DNA of 42,444 nucleotides from a virus. Of the stretch, positions 15,346 to 24,304 are shown one piece after another. A program made the position numbers and the translations under genes. Location of the stretch: positions 1 to 42,444 of IMG/VR virus record IMGVR_UViG_3300025949_000045; one strand, 5' to 3'. The first letter of the stretch is position 1. Every line of letters starts with the position of its first letter. The notes under the pieces are model-generated. The model worked only from the letters and a program-made list of their open reading frames with translations, searched no databases and had not been told where the DNA came from.

Positions 15346-15790
15346 TCTCGGTTTCAAGTGGTTGTTCGTGGCCTTTTTCCAAGACGGTACGACGATCGTG
15401 CAGCGCGAGGAAGACGAAATTGGTCACTCCCGCATGATCGACGTGACGGCCAAAGAGAAAGAATCGCCCCTGATCGCCTTTGAGTTGCGGCACATCGACG
15501 GCAAGCAAGCTGTAACGGTTGATCTAGTTACCGGCGCTTTCGTGGTTAATGGCACGCCTCTTGAGGCCCAATCAGACTTCAGTTTCGAGGTGGGCCGCCA
15601 CTTCAACCCCATTGGTCAGAAGCTAGAACTAGCCTACTGGCGCGAAAAGGTCGAGCAAGCCAACATCACGGCCACGGTTCAAGACGACATGAGCGTGGAA
15701 TCGGAGCTTGAACCGACCGCGAGCTACATCAATCGCTACTTCATTGGCTGGAAGTGTGGTGATAAACAAGCAATCCTGGCGGTGGGCTAA
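15320..15790 (+). CDS. structural-region protein, beta-rich
   Basis: 156 aa with alternating strands (FKWLFVAFFQDGTTIVQREED; KQAVTVDLVTGAFVVNGTPL; YINRYFIGWKCGDKQAILAV). It overlaps the preceding gene by 26 bp; ATG 15320 has a GGAG ribosome site. Its end overlaps the next ATG (TAATG). No family recognised. Confidence 0.75.
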   Translation: MFRKKTPVNLGFKWLFVAFFQDGTTIVQREEDEIGHSRMIDVTAKEKESPLIAFELRHIDGKQAVTVDLVTGAFVVNGTPLEAQSDFSFEVGRHFNPIGQKLELAYWREKVEQANITATVQDDMSVESELEPTASYINRYFIGWKCGDKQAILAVG

Positions 15791-16293
15791 TGGCTGTCTA
15801 CCTTATTGGCAACGGCCCCCAGCAAACCACAGCCGCCTTTGCAACGGTCGCTACGGGTACGTCAATTAAGACCTTGCTTCAGATCAAGCCACTAACCGGC
15901 ATTGACCTGAAAATCAAGGAATGGGGCATCTCGTTCGACGGCTCCGCTGCTGCCACCCCGGGCAAGATTGAGCTGATTTTAACTGATGTAGCAGCCACCG
16001 TTACGGCTTCGGCTAGTGCCGATGTCACCAAACTAACCAATCCTGGCGGCCCAGCGGCCGACTCTGGCCTTATCTCGCTCGGTACGTCTGCTACCGGCTA
16101 CACGGCTTCGGCTGAGGGCACGATTACGGCTGTACGCAACTTTGACCTCCAACTGGTCGCTCCAACGAACCAGTACATCAAGCAATTCCCTCTCGGCAAT
16201 GAGCCGATTATTCAAGCGGGTAAGTTCGCTCGTATCCGCGTCACCTTTGGAACCACTGTTAACGCCTGGTGTTACATCGTATTTGAGGGCTAG
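15790..16293 (+). CDS. beta-sandwich virion protein
   Basis: 167 aa. The N-terminal strands (TTAAFATVATGTSIKTLLQI; KEWGISFDGSAAATPGKIEL) and the end 'GKFARIRVTFGTTVNAWCYI' suggest a jelly-roll or Ig-like decoration or tail protein. Coupled to the previous gene through TAATG. Confidence 0.75.
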   Translation: MAVYLIGNGPQQTTAAFATVATGTSIKTLLQIKPLTGIDLKIKEWGISFDGSAAATPGKIELILTDVAATVTASASADVTKLTNPGGPAADSGLISLGTSATGYTASAEGTITAVRNFDLQLVAPTNQYIKQFPLGNEPIIQAGKFARIRVTFGTTVNAWCYIVFEG

Positions 16294-16295
16294 CA

Positions 16296-17675
16296 ATGCC
16301 CACGACTACATTTGCAATAAATACCGCCTCAACGTCGAACGCCACCAGTTACGCTAGTGGCTCCTTTACACCAGCAGCCAATGACCTGCTAGTGGTGTTT
16401 GTGGTCGCCTCCGGCACAACTAGCCAGGGCGCAATGACCGACTCGCAAAGTCTAGGTTGGTACTTGGCGGGTACATCGGTCTACACGGCCAGTGGCAACA
16501 CCATTTACATGTTTGTAGCCGAGAAGTTAGCAGCCGCCTCGTCTATGACCGTCACATTTGACTGTAGTGACCACGCGGCCGCAACGGGTGCAGCCATTGA
16601 GGTTATCCGTGTGGCCGGCATGACCCTAACGGGAGCGGCCGCCGTATTGCAGACGGGCTGGAAGATTAACAGCGGTATCGGTACTCCGGCGATGTCGTTT
16701 ATCAACAACGCCAACACCAGTAACACGACTTTGGGTGTAGTTGGCAGTGGCACCAACCCGGCCGCCCTGACCCCGCCGACGAGCTGGACGGAATTATCTG
16801 ACAGTGGGTATGCGACCCCGACTGTGGGGGTTGAAACGGTCGCCCGCGATGGCGGGTTTACTAGCACAACGATCACTTGGGGGAGTTCTACCGCCACTAG
16901 TTTCGGTGGTTTTATTGCGGAACTGGACTCCTCGGCCAGTAGCAATTTGGTGCAGTCTAAATCTAGCCGCACGATGCCCACGACCACGACCGGAACCGTG
17001 GTCTTTGACCAAAATGTGACGGTTGGTAACACGATAGTTATTGCCACCAATGACAACTGGGGCGCAATCAACCAAGTCTCAGGCATCACTGACAGCCTCG
17101 GCAATGCCTATACGCGGGCTACTTCCGCCAGTGAGAGCAGTTTCGTCGATGGTGAGGTTTGGGTCGCCCCCGTGACCACTGGCGGGGCTTGCACGATCAC
17201 GGTCACGATTTCAAACGCCGGGGCCACCCTGATTATGACGGCACTAGAGTACACGGGCTTGGCTAGTTCGCCGGTTGATAAGACCTCATCATCATCGGCT
17301 GTCAGTGGTACGGCCGTGACATCGGGCGCAACCGCGACCACAACTCAAGCCAGTGAAGTCGTTGTCACCTTTGGACTGACTAACGGGACCGTAGCGACGC
17401 GCGCAACCCAGGGAGCGGGCTACAACCACGACAACAACTTCATCGATACGACCAACGACCTGTTCATTGCTTTTGCTGACAAGGTTGTCAGTTCTACCGG
17501 GGCCCAAACCGGCACCTTTACCCTGAGTGGGTCGGGGCATTGGGTCGGCATGGTCGTTACGCTCAAGATTTCGACCGGCCCCCCACCTGCGCCGATTGGT
17601 AAGAATGTGGGAGTGCTCAACAACAACTTTGGCGCATATGCGAGCCAGGCGGTTAACCGGGCGGGTACTTACTAA
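16296..17675 (+). CDS. tail or head fibre with tandem beta-sandwich domains
   Basis: 459 aa, Ser/Thr/Ala/Gly-rich. Two similar ~200-residue halves are visible: FTPAANDLLVVFVVASG... MTVTFDCSDHAAATGAAIEV in the first and NVTVGNTIVIATNDNWG... CTITVTISNAGATLIMTALE in the second. This looks like duplicated jelly-roll domains, as in adhesion modules. The C-terminus (PIGKNVGVLNNNFGAYA) may anchor it to the virion. It is coupled to the repeat fibre downstream (TAATG). Confidence 0.75.
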   Translation: MPTTTFAINTASTSNATSYASGSFTPAANDLLVVFVVASGTTSQGAMTDSQSLGWYLAGTSVYTASGNTIYMFVAEKLAAASSMTVTFDCSDHAAATGAAIEVIRVAGMTLTGAAAVLQTGWKINSGIGTPAMSFINNANTSNTTLGVVGSGTNPAALTPPTSWTELSDSGYATPTVGVETVARDGGFTSTTITWGSSTATSFGGFIAELDSSASSNLVQSKSSRTMPTTTTGTVVFDQNVTVGNTIVIATNDNWGAINQVSGITDSLGNAYTRATSASESSFVDGEVWVAPVTTGGACTITVTISNAGATLIMTALEYTGLASSPVDKTSSSSAVSGTAVTSGATATTTQASEVVVTFGLTNGTVATRATQGAGYNHDNNFIDTTNDLFIAFADKVVSSTGAQTGTFTLSGSGHWVGMVVTLKISTGPPPAPIGKNVGVLNNNFGAYASQAVNRAGTY

Positions 17676-18805
17676 TGGCACGCCTCGGACGCTCTCAACC
17701 ATTTAAGCCGCTGGTTCGGCTCAAGCGGATCGTCAACACTGTCACAGCCAAGACGATCACGGGTGTTGCTCGCATCACGGCGACTACCACCAAGACCTTA
17801 ACGGGTGTTTCGCGTATCCAGATAACCACGACCCAGACGCTAACTGGTAAAGCGAAACTTCAGGTTACTACCACCAAAACCCTTACCGGCCTCGCCCGCA
17901 TAACGGCCACAACCCTCCAGACCATCACCGGCAAAGCCAGGGTCACAGCGACTACAACGCAGACCGTGACGGGTAAATCACGCATTCAAATTACCACGCT
18001 TCAAACGATCACGGGCAAGAGTCGCATCACGGTCACAACTCTTAAGACTTTGACTGGTTTGGCCCGGATAACCGCGACAACCACCAAGACCATCACGGGC
18101 TTGTCGCGCATCACAGTCACTACCCTGAAGACCATTACTGGTGTCTCCCGAATTCAGATCACGACTGCGAAGACGCTGACGGGTGTTGCTAGAATCACGG
18201 CCACAACGACCAAGACCCTTACAGGCGTGGCCCGGATAACCAACACAACCGTTCAGACTATCACGGGTAAGGCGAAGCTTCAGGTTACGACTACCAAAAC
18301 TCTCACCGGCTTAGCCCGGATTACGGCTACTACAGTCCAAACGCTGACCGGCAAAGCGCGCGTCACCAACACCACCACGCAAACAATCACCGGCCACAGT
18401 CGGGTTCAGGTGACAACCACCCAGACACTTACGGGCCTGGCCCGCATTGGTCTGATCACAGCCAAAACCTTGACTGGTGTCGCCAGGATCACGAACACCA
18501 CGCTCCAAACCATTACAGGTAAAGGGCGAATAACTGCTACCTCGACCCAGACCATTACTGGCCGCTCACGGGTAACAGTCACCACCCTGCGAACCATCAC
18601 GGGTGTGGCCAATATTCTCGGCGGCGGCACGACCACTACCAAGACCCTGACCGGCAAGAGCCGTGTGACCGGCACAACCAAGCGCACTATCAAAGGTAAA
18701 GCGATGATCCTGTCTACCCACAGCGCGGCCCCGCCTGACTTTATCCTGCTCGATAACGGCCACCTCGTGCTTCGCCTCGATAACGGCTTGTACACGCACA
18801 GCTAG
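17675..18805 (+). CDS. repeat fibre, ~23 copies of a 14-residue unit
   Basis: 376 aa. After a basic N-terminus (ARLGRSQPFKPLVRLKR) the protein is almost entirely tandem 14-residue units of the type T-T-x-T-(L/I)-T-G-x-(A/S)-R-(I/V)-T-x-T, for example TTKTLTGVARITAT. Regular alternation of hydrophobic and Thr positions with an invariant Gly predicts a beta-solenoid or triple-stranded beta fibre. A short tail (FILLDNGHLVLRLDNGLY) follows, perhaps a tip. It probably forms a thin virion fibre whose length follows copy number. Confidence 0.85.
   Translation: MARLGRSQPFKPLVRLKRIVNTVTAKTITGVARITATTTKTLTGVSRIQITTTQTLTGKAKLQVTTTKTLTGLARITATTLQTITGKARVTATTTQTVTGKSRIQITTLQTITGKSRITVTTLKTLTGLARITATTTKTITGLSRITVTTLKTITGVSRIQITTAKTLTGVARITATTTKTLTGVARITNTTVQTITGKAKLQVTTTKTLTGLARITATTVQTLTGKARVTNTTTQTITGHSRVQVTTTQTLTGLARIGLITAKTLTGVARITNTTLQTITGKGRITATSTQTITGRSRVTVTTLRTITGVANILGGGTTTTKTLTGKSRVTGTTKRTIKGKAMILSTHSAAPPDFILLDNGHLVLRLDNGLYTHS
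17738..18713 (+). repeat. 42-bp imperfect tandem repeats inside fibre gene
   Basis: About 23 units of 42 bp encode the 14-residue repeats. The protein units are far more alike than the DNA: synonymous positions vary widely (ACC/ACG/ACT/ACA, CTG/TTA/ATC), so the array is old or selected against recombination. Confidence 0.85.
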
Positions 18806-18806
18806 T

Positions 18807-18835
18807 TTGACAACGCTTGTGCTTTTAGTCAGAAT
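18807..18835 (+). promoter_or_regulatory. promoter
   Basis: TTGACA (18807-18812), 17-nt spacer, CAGAAT (18830-18835), about 29 nt before ATG 18864. Confidence 0.6.
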
Positions 18836-18863
18836 TGAAAGTATCTAATTAGGACAAGAACTC

Positions 18864-19193
18864 ATGGCGGAAGCCTTTAAGACTTTGGAGGACGGCAGCG
18901 TCGTCAAAGTCACCGAGACCCCGGTGAGCACTGAGGAACTGACTTCAATTCAGGCACAGTTGCAAGCCAACGTCGACAACCTTAAGCCTCAGGTCGAAGC
19001 AGCGGTTGAAAGCTCAAACTCACTTCAGGCTCAGTTGCAGGAAGCGGAGGCTGCGCTGGTGGATTTCAACGCCAATGTTACCTTTCCTGCTCCCCAAACT
19101 GACCCCGGATCAACAGAGGGAGTTTCTGAAAGCGTGGACACCGCAGGCGATCCCACGGTGGATCAGGTAACCGAGCCCACGGTCACGTTCTAA
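18864..19193 (+). CDS. coiled-coil protein
   Basis: 109 aa. Residues ~20-68 form a Gln/Leu/Ala-rich coiled coil (SIQAQLQANVDNLKPQVEAA; SLQAQLQEAEAALVDF); the acidic C-terminus is disordered (DTAGDPTVDQVTEPTVTF). It has its own promoter and terminator, so it is a monocistronic late gene. Possibly a fibre chaperone or tail-associated protein; function unknown. Confidence 0.75.
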   Translation: MAEAFKTLEDGSVVKVTETPVSTEELTSIQAQLQANVDNLKPQVEAAVESSNSLQAQLQEAEAALVDFNANVTFPAPQTDPGSTEGVSESVDTAGDPTVDQVTEPTVTF

Positions 19194-19211
19194 CCCTTAG
19201 GGGAATATCGC

Positions 19212-19235
19212 AAGGAGCCGCAAGGCTCCTTTTGC
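19212..19235 (+). terminator. terminator
   Basis: AAGGAGCC-GCAA-GGCTCCTT, extended by flanking GCA/TGC pairs, ending in a TTTT run. Moderate U-tract. Confidence 0.7.
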
Positions 19236-19260
19236 GTAGCGTTAGCATTTTGGGTAAGAT
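19232..19260 (+). promoter_or_regulatory. promoter for tail operon
   Basis: TTGCGT (19232-19237), 17-nt spacer, TAAGAT (19255-19260), 23 nt before ATG 19284. It starts in the terminator's tail. Confidence 0.5.
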
Positions 19261-19283
19261 TAGGCTAACTAAGGGTCTCAATA

Positions 19284-19946
19284 ATGAGTTATACCGCCCA
19301 GGACATCGTAACCCAGGTTCAAAACAAGATCGGTGACGCGTCCTTTTCGTCCACAGACATTTTGCAGTATGTCAATCATGTCAACCGGGACGTACACAAT
19401 ACCTATGAACTGCGCTACATGCAGGCCACAAACGACTTCACGACCGTCACGAGTCAAAGCCTGCTTGGGACGCTCCCAACCGACATGCAGACGCCCTACA
19501 ACCTGCGGCGGACGGATAAACAGTACGCCGGCAAGCTGGAATACATGCCGTTTGATAAGTTCGATGAGCGTTACCCCGTCCCGACGCTCCAGGCTCCGGC
19601 TATCCCACTGATCTGGTATGACTTCGCCCAACAGATTTTCTTATTCCCCGCCCCATCGTTGCCATCGGGCTTGAGTGGCTACGGCATTGAGCTTCGCTAC
19701 CTCAAGAAGCCGACGACTCTAACCTCACTCAGCTCCACCCCGGATATCCCTGAGGAATTTCAAGAGATTTTGACCCTCGGCGCGCTCAAGCACGCTTACG
19801 AGAAGCGGCAGCGCTTCGATGTGTCGCAACTTATGGATCAGCAGTACCAAGATAAGGTGCTCGAACTCGTCCAGCGCTACGCCAACTCAGCTATGAGCCT
19901 GTCAGACCCCTACATCATGGAAGCGCCCGTTACTAGGGTCATCTAA
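19284..19946 (+). CDS. head-tail adaptor protein
   Basis: 220 aa. 'DIVTQVQNKIGDASFSSTDIL QYVNHV' at the N-terminus, 'IPLIWYDFAQQIFLFPAPS' in the middle and 'IPEEFQEILTLGALKHAYEK' near the C-terminus follow the pattern of adaptor proteins that ring the portal in short-tailed phages (T7 gp11 / P22 gp4-like role). Shine-Dalgarno AAGGG precedes ATG 19284. The stop overlaps the next start (TAATGA), pairing it with the nozzle protein. Confidence 0.82.
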   Translation: MSYTAQDIVTQVQNKIGDASFSSTDILQYVNHVNRDVHNTYELRYMQATNDFTTVTSQSLLGTLPTDMQTPYNLRRTDKQYAGKLEYMPFDKFDERYPVPTLQAPAIPLIWYDFAQQIFLFPAPSLPSGLSGYGIELRYLKKPTTLTSLSSTPDIPEEFQEILTLGALKHAYEKRQRFDVSQLMDQQYQDKVLELVQRYANSAMSLSDPYIMEAPVTRVI

Positions 19947-21931
19947 TGACGGTCTCCAAATTCCTCAACAAAGCGCCGGTCAAAATTACGCCCCCGAAAC
20001 AGCTGACGTTGCGCAAGTCTAACTTCGCCGGTGGCCAAGACACGCTGACCTCAATCGAGGAATTAGGCCCGAACGTGAGCCCGTACCTGCGCAACGTGCG
20101 CAACGTTCATCAGGGCTCGATCGGCACCAAGAAAGGGCCTGGCTTCTACGGGGTAGCACCCGGCCAGACCACAGGGGTAACTCAGACCTCGACCACTGGC
20201 GGCACTGATGTAGCGCTTACAACGACCTCTTGGGCCGCCAGCTCGTTCACAGCCGGCTCGACGGCCCGAATGCCCCGAGCGGACTTTCGCGTTAAGCAAG
20301 GTGGGACGGCCGGCACAGCTCCGATCATTGTGGAGCTGTGGAGCGATAGTTCAGGGCCGGCCGCTAAGCTCGCCTCTAGCTCGATCTCAGTGGCTTCCGT
20401 TACCTCAAGCTATCAACTGATCCAAGTTAACTTCATTGAAGCTCCGGCCCTGGTGAGCGGCACTAAGTATTGGTGGGTGCTGTACCAGCAATCCAACGGC
20501 ACGGGTGGTTACTTGTGGAGCGCGTCTTCGACCTATGCCAGTTCTGGCCTCACCTCCGTCAACTCCGGCACAACCTGGTCAAGTGGCAACGGGTTTAACT
20601 TCACCAACTACCTTGCAACTAATGGCGGGACGCTGGGCGGCGGCCGGTTTAATGTCGGCGGCACCAACTATGACGTGATTGCCATTAAGGAAGTAGCCGG
20701 GACTACCGGCGTGTATTGGATTAACCCCTCGACGGGCGCTTTGACCTCCATTTCGACGGGTCTAAGCTCGAGCGCGACGTATTACAGTTTTGCCTACAGC
20801 ACCGGCATACTGGTCTATTGCAACGGCTTTGACTCGCCCCGCCAGTGGAATGGGTCAACCGATGTGGCCATTGCTGTCGTTGATAGCGGCAACAATAACT
20901 TGCTCTCGGCCCCGGCGATGCTGGTGGTCAGCCACAAGAACCGCTGGTTTTTCCTGGAAAACGGAACCTCGCGGGTGGTCTTCTCCGAGGTTGGGACGGC
21001 CACGACTTACCTATCAACCAACTTCATCTATGTCCCCTCACCCAATAACGGCGACGCGCCTAACTCCATGTTCGAGTTGCAGGATTACCTGTGGTTTGGC
21101 GCGCGCAAGGCCAAGTGGGTACTATCCGGCTCCGATAGCTCTAGCTTCGTGCTACGCCGCAGCACGGCTAGCAAGGGCACTGTTACCCAACCCGCCGTTG
21201 TGGTGGACGGAAACTTTGCTTACTTTGCCTCTGACGATGGGTTCTATTCCTGTAACGGCACAACCGATACCATCATTAGCCGGGCGATAACCCCCGACTA
21301 TCAGGCCTTGGCCGACCTGACCAAGATTGTCATGGTGGTGTGGAACAACCAACTCCGTTGCTACGTCCCCTATGCCGGATCGCCGGTCAATAACGGCCTG
21401 ATGATGCTCGACCTCGTGAATGGTGGGTGGTTCCTAGACAACAACGCCTATGTGTCAGTGGCGTTTCGCTACCAGCAAAAGGGCGATCCCCTGCTCTTAA
21501 TCGAGTGCTCGTCACTGGTGGGGCAAGCGTTCAAGGCCGAGCAGCAATACAGCGATTTAGGCAAACCCATCAAACTCGAATACTACGACGCCCCGCAAGC
21601 TATGGGTGATCCCGGCTTGTTCAAGCAAGTGCTGTTCTACTACGTGCGGTTTGTGACCGAGGCCGGCTCTTACACCATTGATTGTCAGATGGACAAGGAG
21701 TTGCAGAACAGCCCGGCGTCTTACCCGGTCAACCTCCAAGGCGGTGGGGCCAAGTGGGGTACAGCCGTTTGGGGTTCATTCGTGTGGGGGCAGTCCAACT
21801 TTGACGAGTTTACCGTCCCGGTCTCAGGTGAGTACCGCTGGTTTCAGCCCAGGTTTGTGATTACGGGCGCGGATACTCCCGTGGAGCTCCAAGGCTACTC
21901 GCTGGTGTACTTGCTCGAACAACCCCGCTAA
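19946..21931 (+). CDS. tail nozzle/hub protein, beta-propeller-like
   Basis: 661 aa. 'LRKSNFAGGQDTLTSIEELGPNVSPYLRNV' type N-terminus (residues ~22-52) followed by repeated blade-like units: IAIKEVAGTTGVYWINPSTG, SFAYSTGILVYCNGFDSPRQ, DYLWFGARKAKWVLSGSDSS, GNFAYFASDDGFYSCNG, VVWNNQLRCYVPYAGSP. A C-terminal beta domain has repeated W/G (WGTAVWGSFVWGQSNFD). This resembles nozzle proteins of short tails (T7 gp12 / P22 gp10 role), which form the channel below the adaptor. Supports podovirus morphology. Confidence 0.82.
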   Translation: MTVSKFLNKAPVKITPPKQLTLRKSNFAGGQDTLTSIEELGPNVSPYLRNVRNVHQGSIGTKKGPGFYGVAPGQTTGVTQTSTTGGTDVALTTTSWAASSFTAGSTARMPRADFRVKQGGTAGTAPIIVELWSDSSGPAAKLASSSISVASVTSSYQLIQVNFIEAPALVSGTKYWWVLYQQSNGTGGYLWSASSTYASSGLTSVNSGTTWSSGNGFNFTNYLATNGGTLGGGRFNVGGTNYDVIAIKEVAGTTGVYWINPSTGALTSISTGLSSSATYYSFAYSTGILVYCNGFDSPRQWNGSTDVAIAVVDSGNNNLLSAPAMLVVSHKNRWFFLENGTSRVVFSEVGTATTYLSTNFIYVPSPNNGDAPNSMFELQDYLWFGARKAKWVLSGSDSSSFVLRRSTASKGTVTQPAVVVDGNFAYFASDDGFYSCNGTTDTIISRAITPDYQALADLTKIVMVVWNNQLRCYVPYAGSPVNNGLMMLDLVNGGWFLDNNAYVSVAFRYQQKGDPLLLIECSSLVGQAFKAEQQYSDLGKPIKLEYYDAPQAMGDPGLFKQVLFYYVRFVTEAGSYTIDCQMDKELQNSPASYPVNLQGGGAKWGTAVWGSFVWGQSNFDEFTVPVSGEYRWFQPRFVITGADTPVELQGYSLVYLLEQPR

Positions 21932-21947
21932 TATAAGGATAAGAACA

Positions 21948-22910
21948 ATGAACGTAACAATTACCCAACTGCAAAACGGCACTACGGCCGATGCCACAGT
22001 GGTAAACGCCAATCTAAACGCGCTTGCAGCCGCCGTTAATGGCGGGATTGACGCTACCAACATCACGCCCGGATCACTCACTGAGTCGCTTTTGGCCGCT
22101 GCTATTCAGCCCCACACCTATTTAAAGCAGATCACAGTACCATTTGTTGTGTCTGGGCTCACGATTGCCACCTCTGGATCACTCTCAACCACCATTGCAT
22201 CGGGCACCGCCATCATTAACGGCAAAGAGGTTACTCTGTCGGGCACACCCCTAACGGTCAGCGCTTCCAAAGACACCTACATCGATATCAAAGACGATGG
22301 CACGGTTGTTGCTGTCGCTGTCGCCAACAACGTCACCTCTGGTATGACGCTCACAACCAACTCAGACGGCTCTAACGCCCTGCGGATCGCCAAGGTGGTA
22401 AGTAGTGGCTCTGCCATCGTCCAGGTGCTTCAGAATGCCGCTAACAGCTCACCAGTATCACCTAACACCCTTAACTGGTTTGGCTTTGACCCACTTGGCA
22501 ACCCGGTTTACAACGGCGCGGCGCAACTAGTCAAGATCGGCTACGCGGAAACTACGGTTGCCCAAAACACAATTTCTACCGAAACCGATTTGACCAACCT
22601 TTCGATACCGGTCGTTGTTCCACCTGGCGGCCGCGACGTCAAAATCACCGCCATAGTCAACACGGCGTCGGGCTCGGCGGGTTCACTGGCCAGTCTTAGA
22701 ATCAAGGAGGGCTCGACTGTTCTAAAGGCGGGTCAATACGCGATGGTCAACACCGCTAACGCCGGCACGGTCATGCTCATTGTAAAGGTTTCGGCTCCAA
22801 CTGCCGGGGCGCACACCTACAAACTAAGCCTGGCCTACAGTGCCGGGACGGGCAACGCCTACGCCGATACGAGCGGCTTTACTAACTCCATACTCGCTGA
22901 GCTTGACTAA
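21948..22910 (+). CDS. tail fibre/appendage protein
   Basis: 320 aa. The N-terminal ~55 residues (ITQLQNGTTADATVVNANLN; DATNITPGSLTESLL) are typical of phage fibre attachment regions. The rest is beta-rich: 'IIQGTAIINGKEV'-like strands and a C-terminal jelly roll ('STVLKAGQYAMVNTANAGTV'). The 'PLGNPVYNG' segment is seen in base-like fibre proteins. Shine-Dalgarno AAGGA precedes ATG 21948. Confidence 0.78.
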   Translation: MNVTITQLQNGTTADATVVNANLNALAAAVNGGIDATNITPGSLTESLLAAAIQPHTYLKQITVPFVVSGLTIATSGSLSTTIASGTAIINGKEVTLSGTPLTVSASKDTYIDIKDDGTVVAVAVANNVTSGMTLTTNSDGSNALRIAKVVSSGSAIVQVLQNAANSSPVSPNTLNWFGFDPLGNPVYNGAAQLVKIGYAETTVAQNTISTETDLTNLSIPVVVPPGGRDVKITAIVNTASGSAGSLASLRIKEGSTVLKAGQYAMVNTANAGTVMLIVKVSAPTAGAHTYKLSLAYSAGTGNAYADTSGFTNSILAELD

Positions 22911-22918
22911 GGCAAACC

Positions 22919-23575
22919 ATGTACATTCTTGCTACCATAGTGGCAGGCTTATCATTAATCGCAGGACTCCACATGACAGACGTACCGGGTCGGCTCCAAA
23001 TTGGCGGCACATTTGAAGAGTCCATGCCGCTACTCAATCAGGTCTTAGACTCCCTTGATGGGGAGAACCGCACTAAGATCATTCGCAACGGCCCCACCCC
23101 CACAATCCTATTCGGCTACCAGCCGGACGGCTTTGGGGGCCTGGACTACGGCTTAAAGGTAGCGAAGCCGGGCGTAGACGTGACCACGGCCACCAACGAC
23201 CAACTGGCGTTTAACTCGGCCTTTGATAACTTCAAGATCGTTCAAAAGGGAACGTTGACCTTTAATATCGTCGGGGGCGATTACCAGGAAGTGACGGCCA
23301 ATCATGGGCTCAGCTACACTCCGGGCCTCGTCGCCTATGTTTCCCCGGTGAGTTATCAGAACTCTGACACCGGACACATCATGGGCGGCCGCAAGGCCGG
23401 TGCACACTACCCGACACCGTATTACGCGATCGATAACTCAACATTCGTCATTGACGGTTTTATCGCCGTCTACACCACGCCGACTCAGGTAGTCGGCCAG
23501 TTTATGACGAACCACCCGGACTTTGATGGAACCTACACGATCACCTATTACCTGCTCCAAGAGACCGCAAACTAG
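22919..23575 (+). CDS. tail fibre or receptor-binding accessory protein
   Basis: 218 aa. An N-terminal hydrophobic stretch (MYILATIVAGLSLIAGLHM) could be a membrane helix, or the true start is ATG 22973 (MTDVPGRLQIGG); AAGG before ATG 22919 favours the longer form. 'RNGPTPTILFGYQPDGFGGLDYGLKVAKPG' (~57-86) is a segment common at the distal end of phage tail proteins; the rest is beta-rich with several aromatic residues. Likely a minor tail tip protein. Confidence 0.72.
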   Translation: MYILATIVAGLSLIAGLHMTDVPGRLQIGGTFEESMPLLNQVLDSLDGENRTKIIRNGPTPTILFGYQPDGFGGLDYGLKVAKPGVDVTTATNDQLAFNSAFDNFKIVQKGTLTFNIVGGDYQEVTANHGLSYTPGLVAYVSPVSYQNSDTGHIMGGRKAGAHYPTPYYAIDNSTFVIDGFIAVYTTPTQVVGQFMTNHPDFDGTYTITYYLLQETAN

Positions 23576-23577
23576 TC

Positions 23578-23620
23578 TTGATATTGCTAACGCTTACTTA
23601 AATAGATATGCTTTAAGTAA
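23578..23620 (+). promoter_or_regulatory. promoter with 9-bp inverted repeat
   Basis: TTGCTA (23584) - 17 nt - TATGCT (23607) is a fair promoter; TTGATA (23578) may also serve. Arms TTACTTAAA (23594-23602) and TTTAAGTAA (23612-23620) form a perfect dyad across the -10, as for a repressor site or a leader hairpin. Confidence 0.5.
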
Positions 23621-23641
23621 CACCTCAAAAGGATATATGTT

Positions 23642-24304
23642 GTGGCTCAGGCCCTGAGTGATATCTATAACAGCCTTAATACGGCATACAACCCGCAACG
23701 CGACCTTTATAACAGCCAGATTGCCGGACTTGGTGCTCAGACTGATGCCCAGGTGCAGGGCCTAGGCCAGCAAAAGCAAAACGCCTTTAACGACATCACC
23801 AACGGCGCGAATGCTAACGGCATGTTCTACTCGGGCGCACCAGAACAAGAGCAGCAACGCTATGTTGGTGGTACTTACCTACCGGCTCTGGCTAACTTGC
23901 AGGCTAACGCTTCCAATCAGAAGTATGGCTTGGAGCAAGCTTTGGCTGGTGTCGGGGTCAACCAAACCAACCAAGCTAACCAGATTTACCAAAACCAAGT
24001 GGGCCAAGACGCCCAGAACAACTACTACAACCAGCAGTTGCAGATGCAGCAACAGCAAAATCAGGCCTACCTTAACCAGATGAAAGCCTACTCTGGCGGC
24101 TATGGGAGTAGCGCTCAGGCCGCTCCAACCCAAAATCAGGTCTTAGCGTCGGCCTTTAATGGCTATGACCCGACTAAACAGGGCCGTATGGCCAACTACA
24201 CTGAACAACAGATCGCACCGCAAATTCAGGCGGCGCTCAATCTTCCGTACAACCAAGCTCTTCAACTTGCTTACCAATATCGTAAGCAAGTGTACCACCA
24301 GTAA
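23642..24304 (+). CDS. Gln/Asn-rich internal virion protein
   Basis: 220 aa. Helical and low in complexity: 'AQTDAQVQGLGQQKQNAFND', 'NNYYNQQLQMQQQQNQAYL', ending 'LNLPYNQALQLAYQYRKQVYH'. This composition and place, just before a very long protein, match internal/ejection proteins of podoviruses. GTG start with AAAGGA ribosome site; the stop overlaps the next ATG (TAATG). Confidence 0.75.
   Translation: MAQALSDIYNSLNTAYNPQRDLYNSQIAGLGAQTDAQVQGLGQQKQNAFNDITNGANANGMFYSGAPEQEQQRYVGGTYLPALANLQANASNQKYGLEQALAGVGVNQTNQANQIYQNQVGQDAQNNYYNQQLQMQQQQNQAYLNQMKAYSGGYGSSAQAAPTQNQVLASAFNGYDPTKQGRMANYTEQQIAPQIQAALNLPYNQALQLAYQYRKQVYHQ

Noticed and set aside
17738-18713. CRISPR-like array
   Set aside because: The 42-bp periodicity has no identical repeats or unique spacers and is in frame within a fibre protein.
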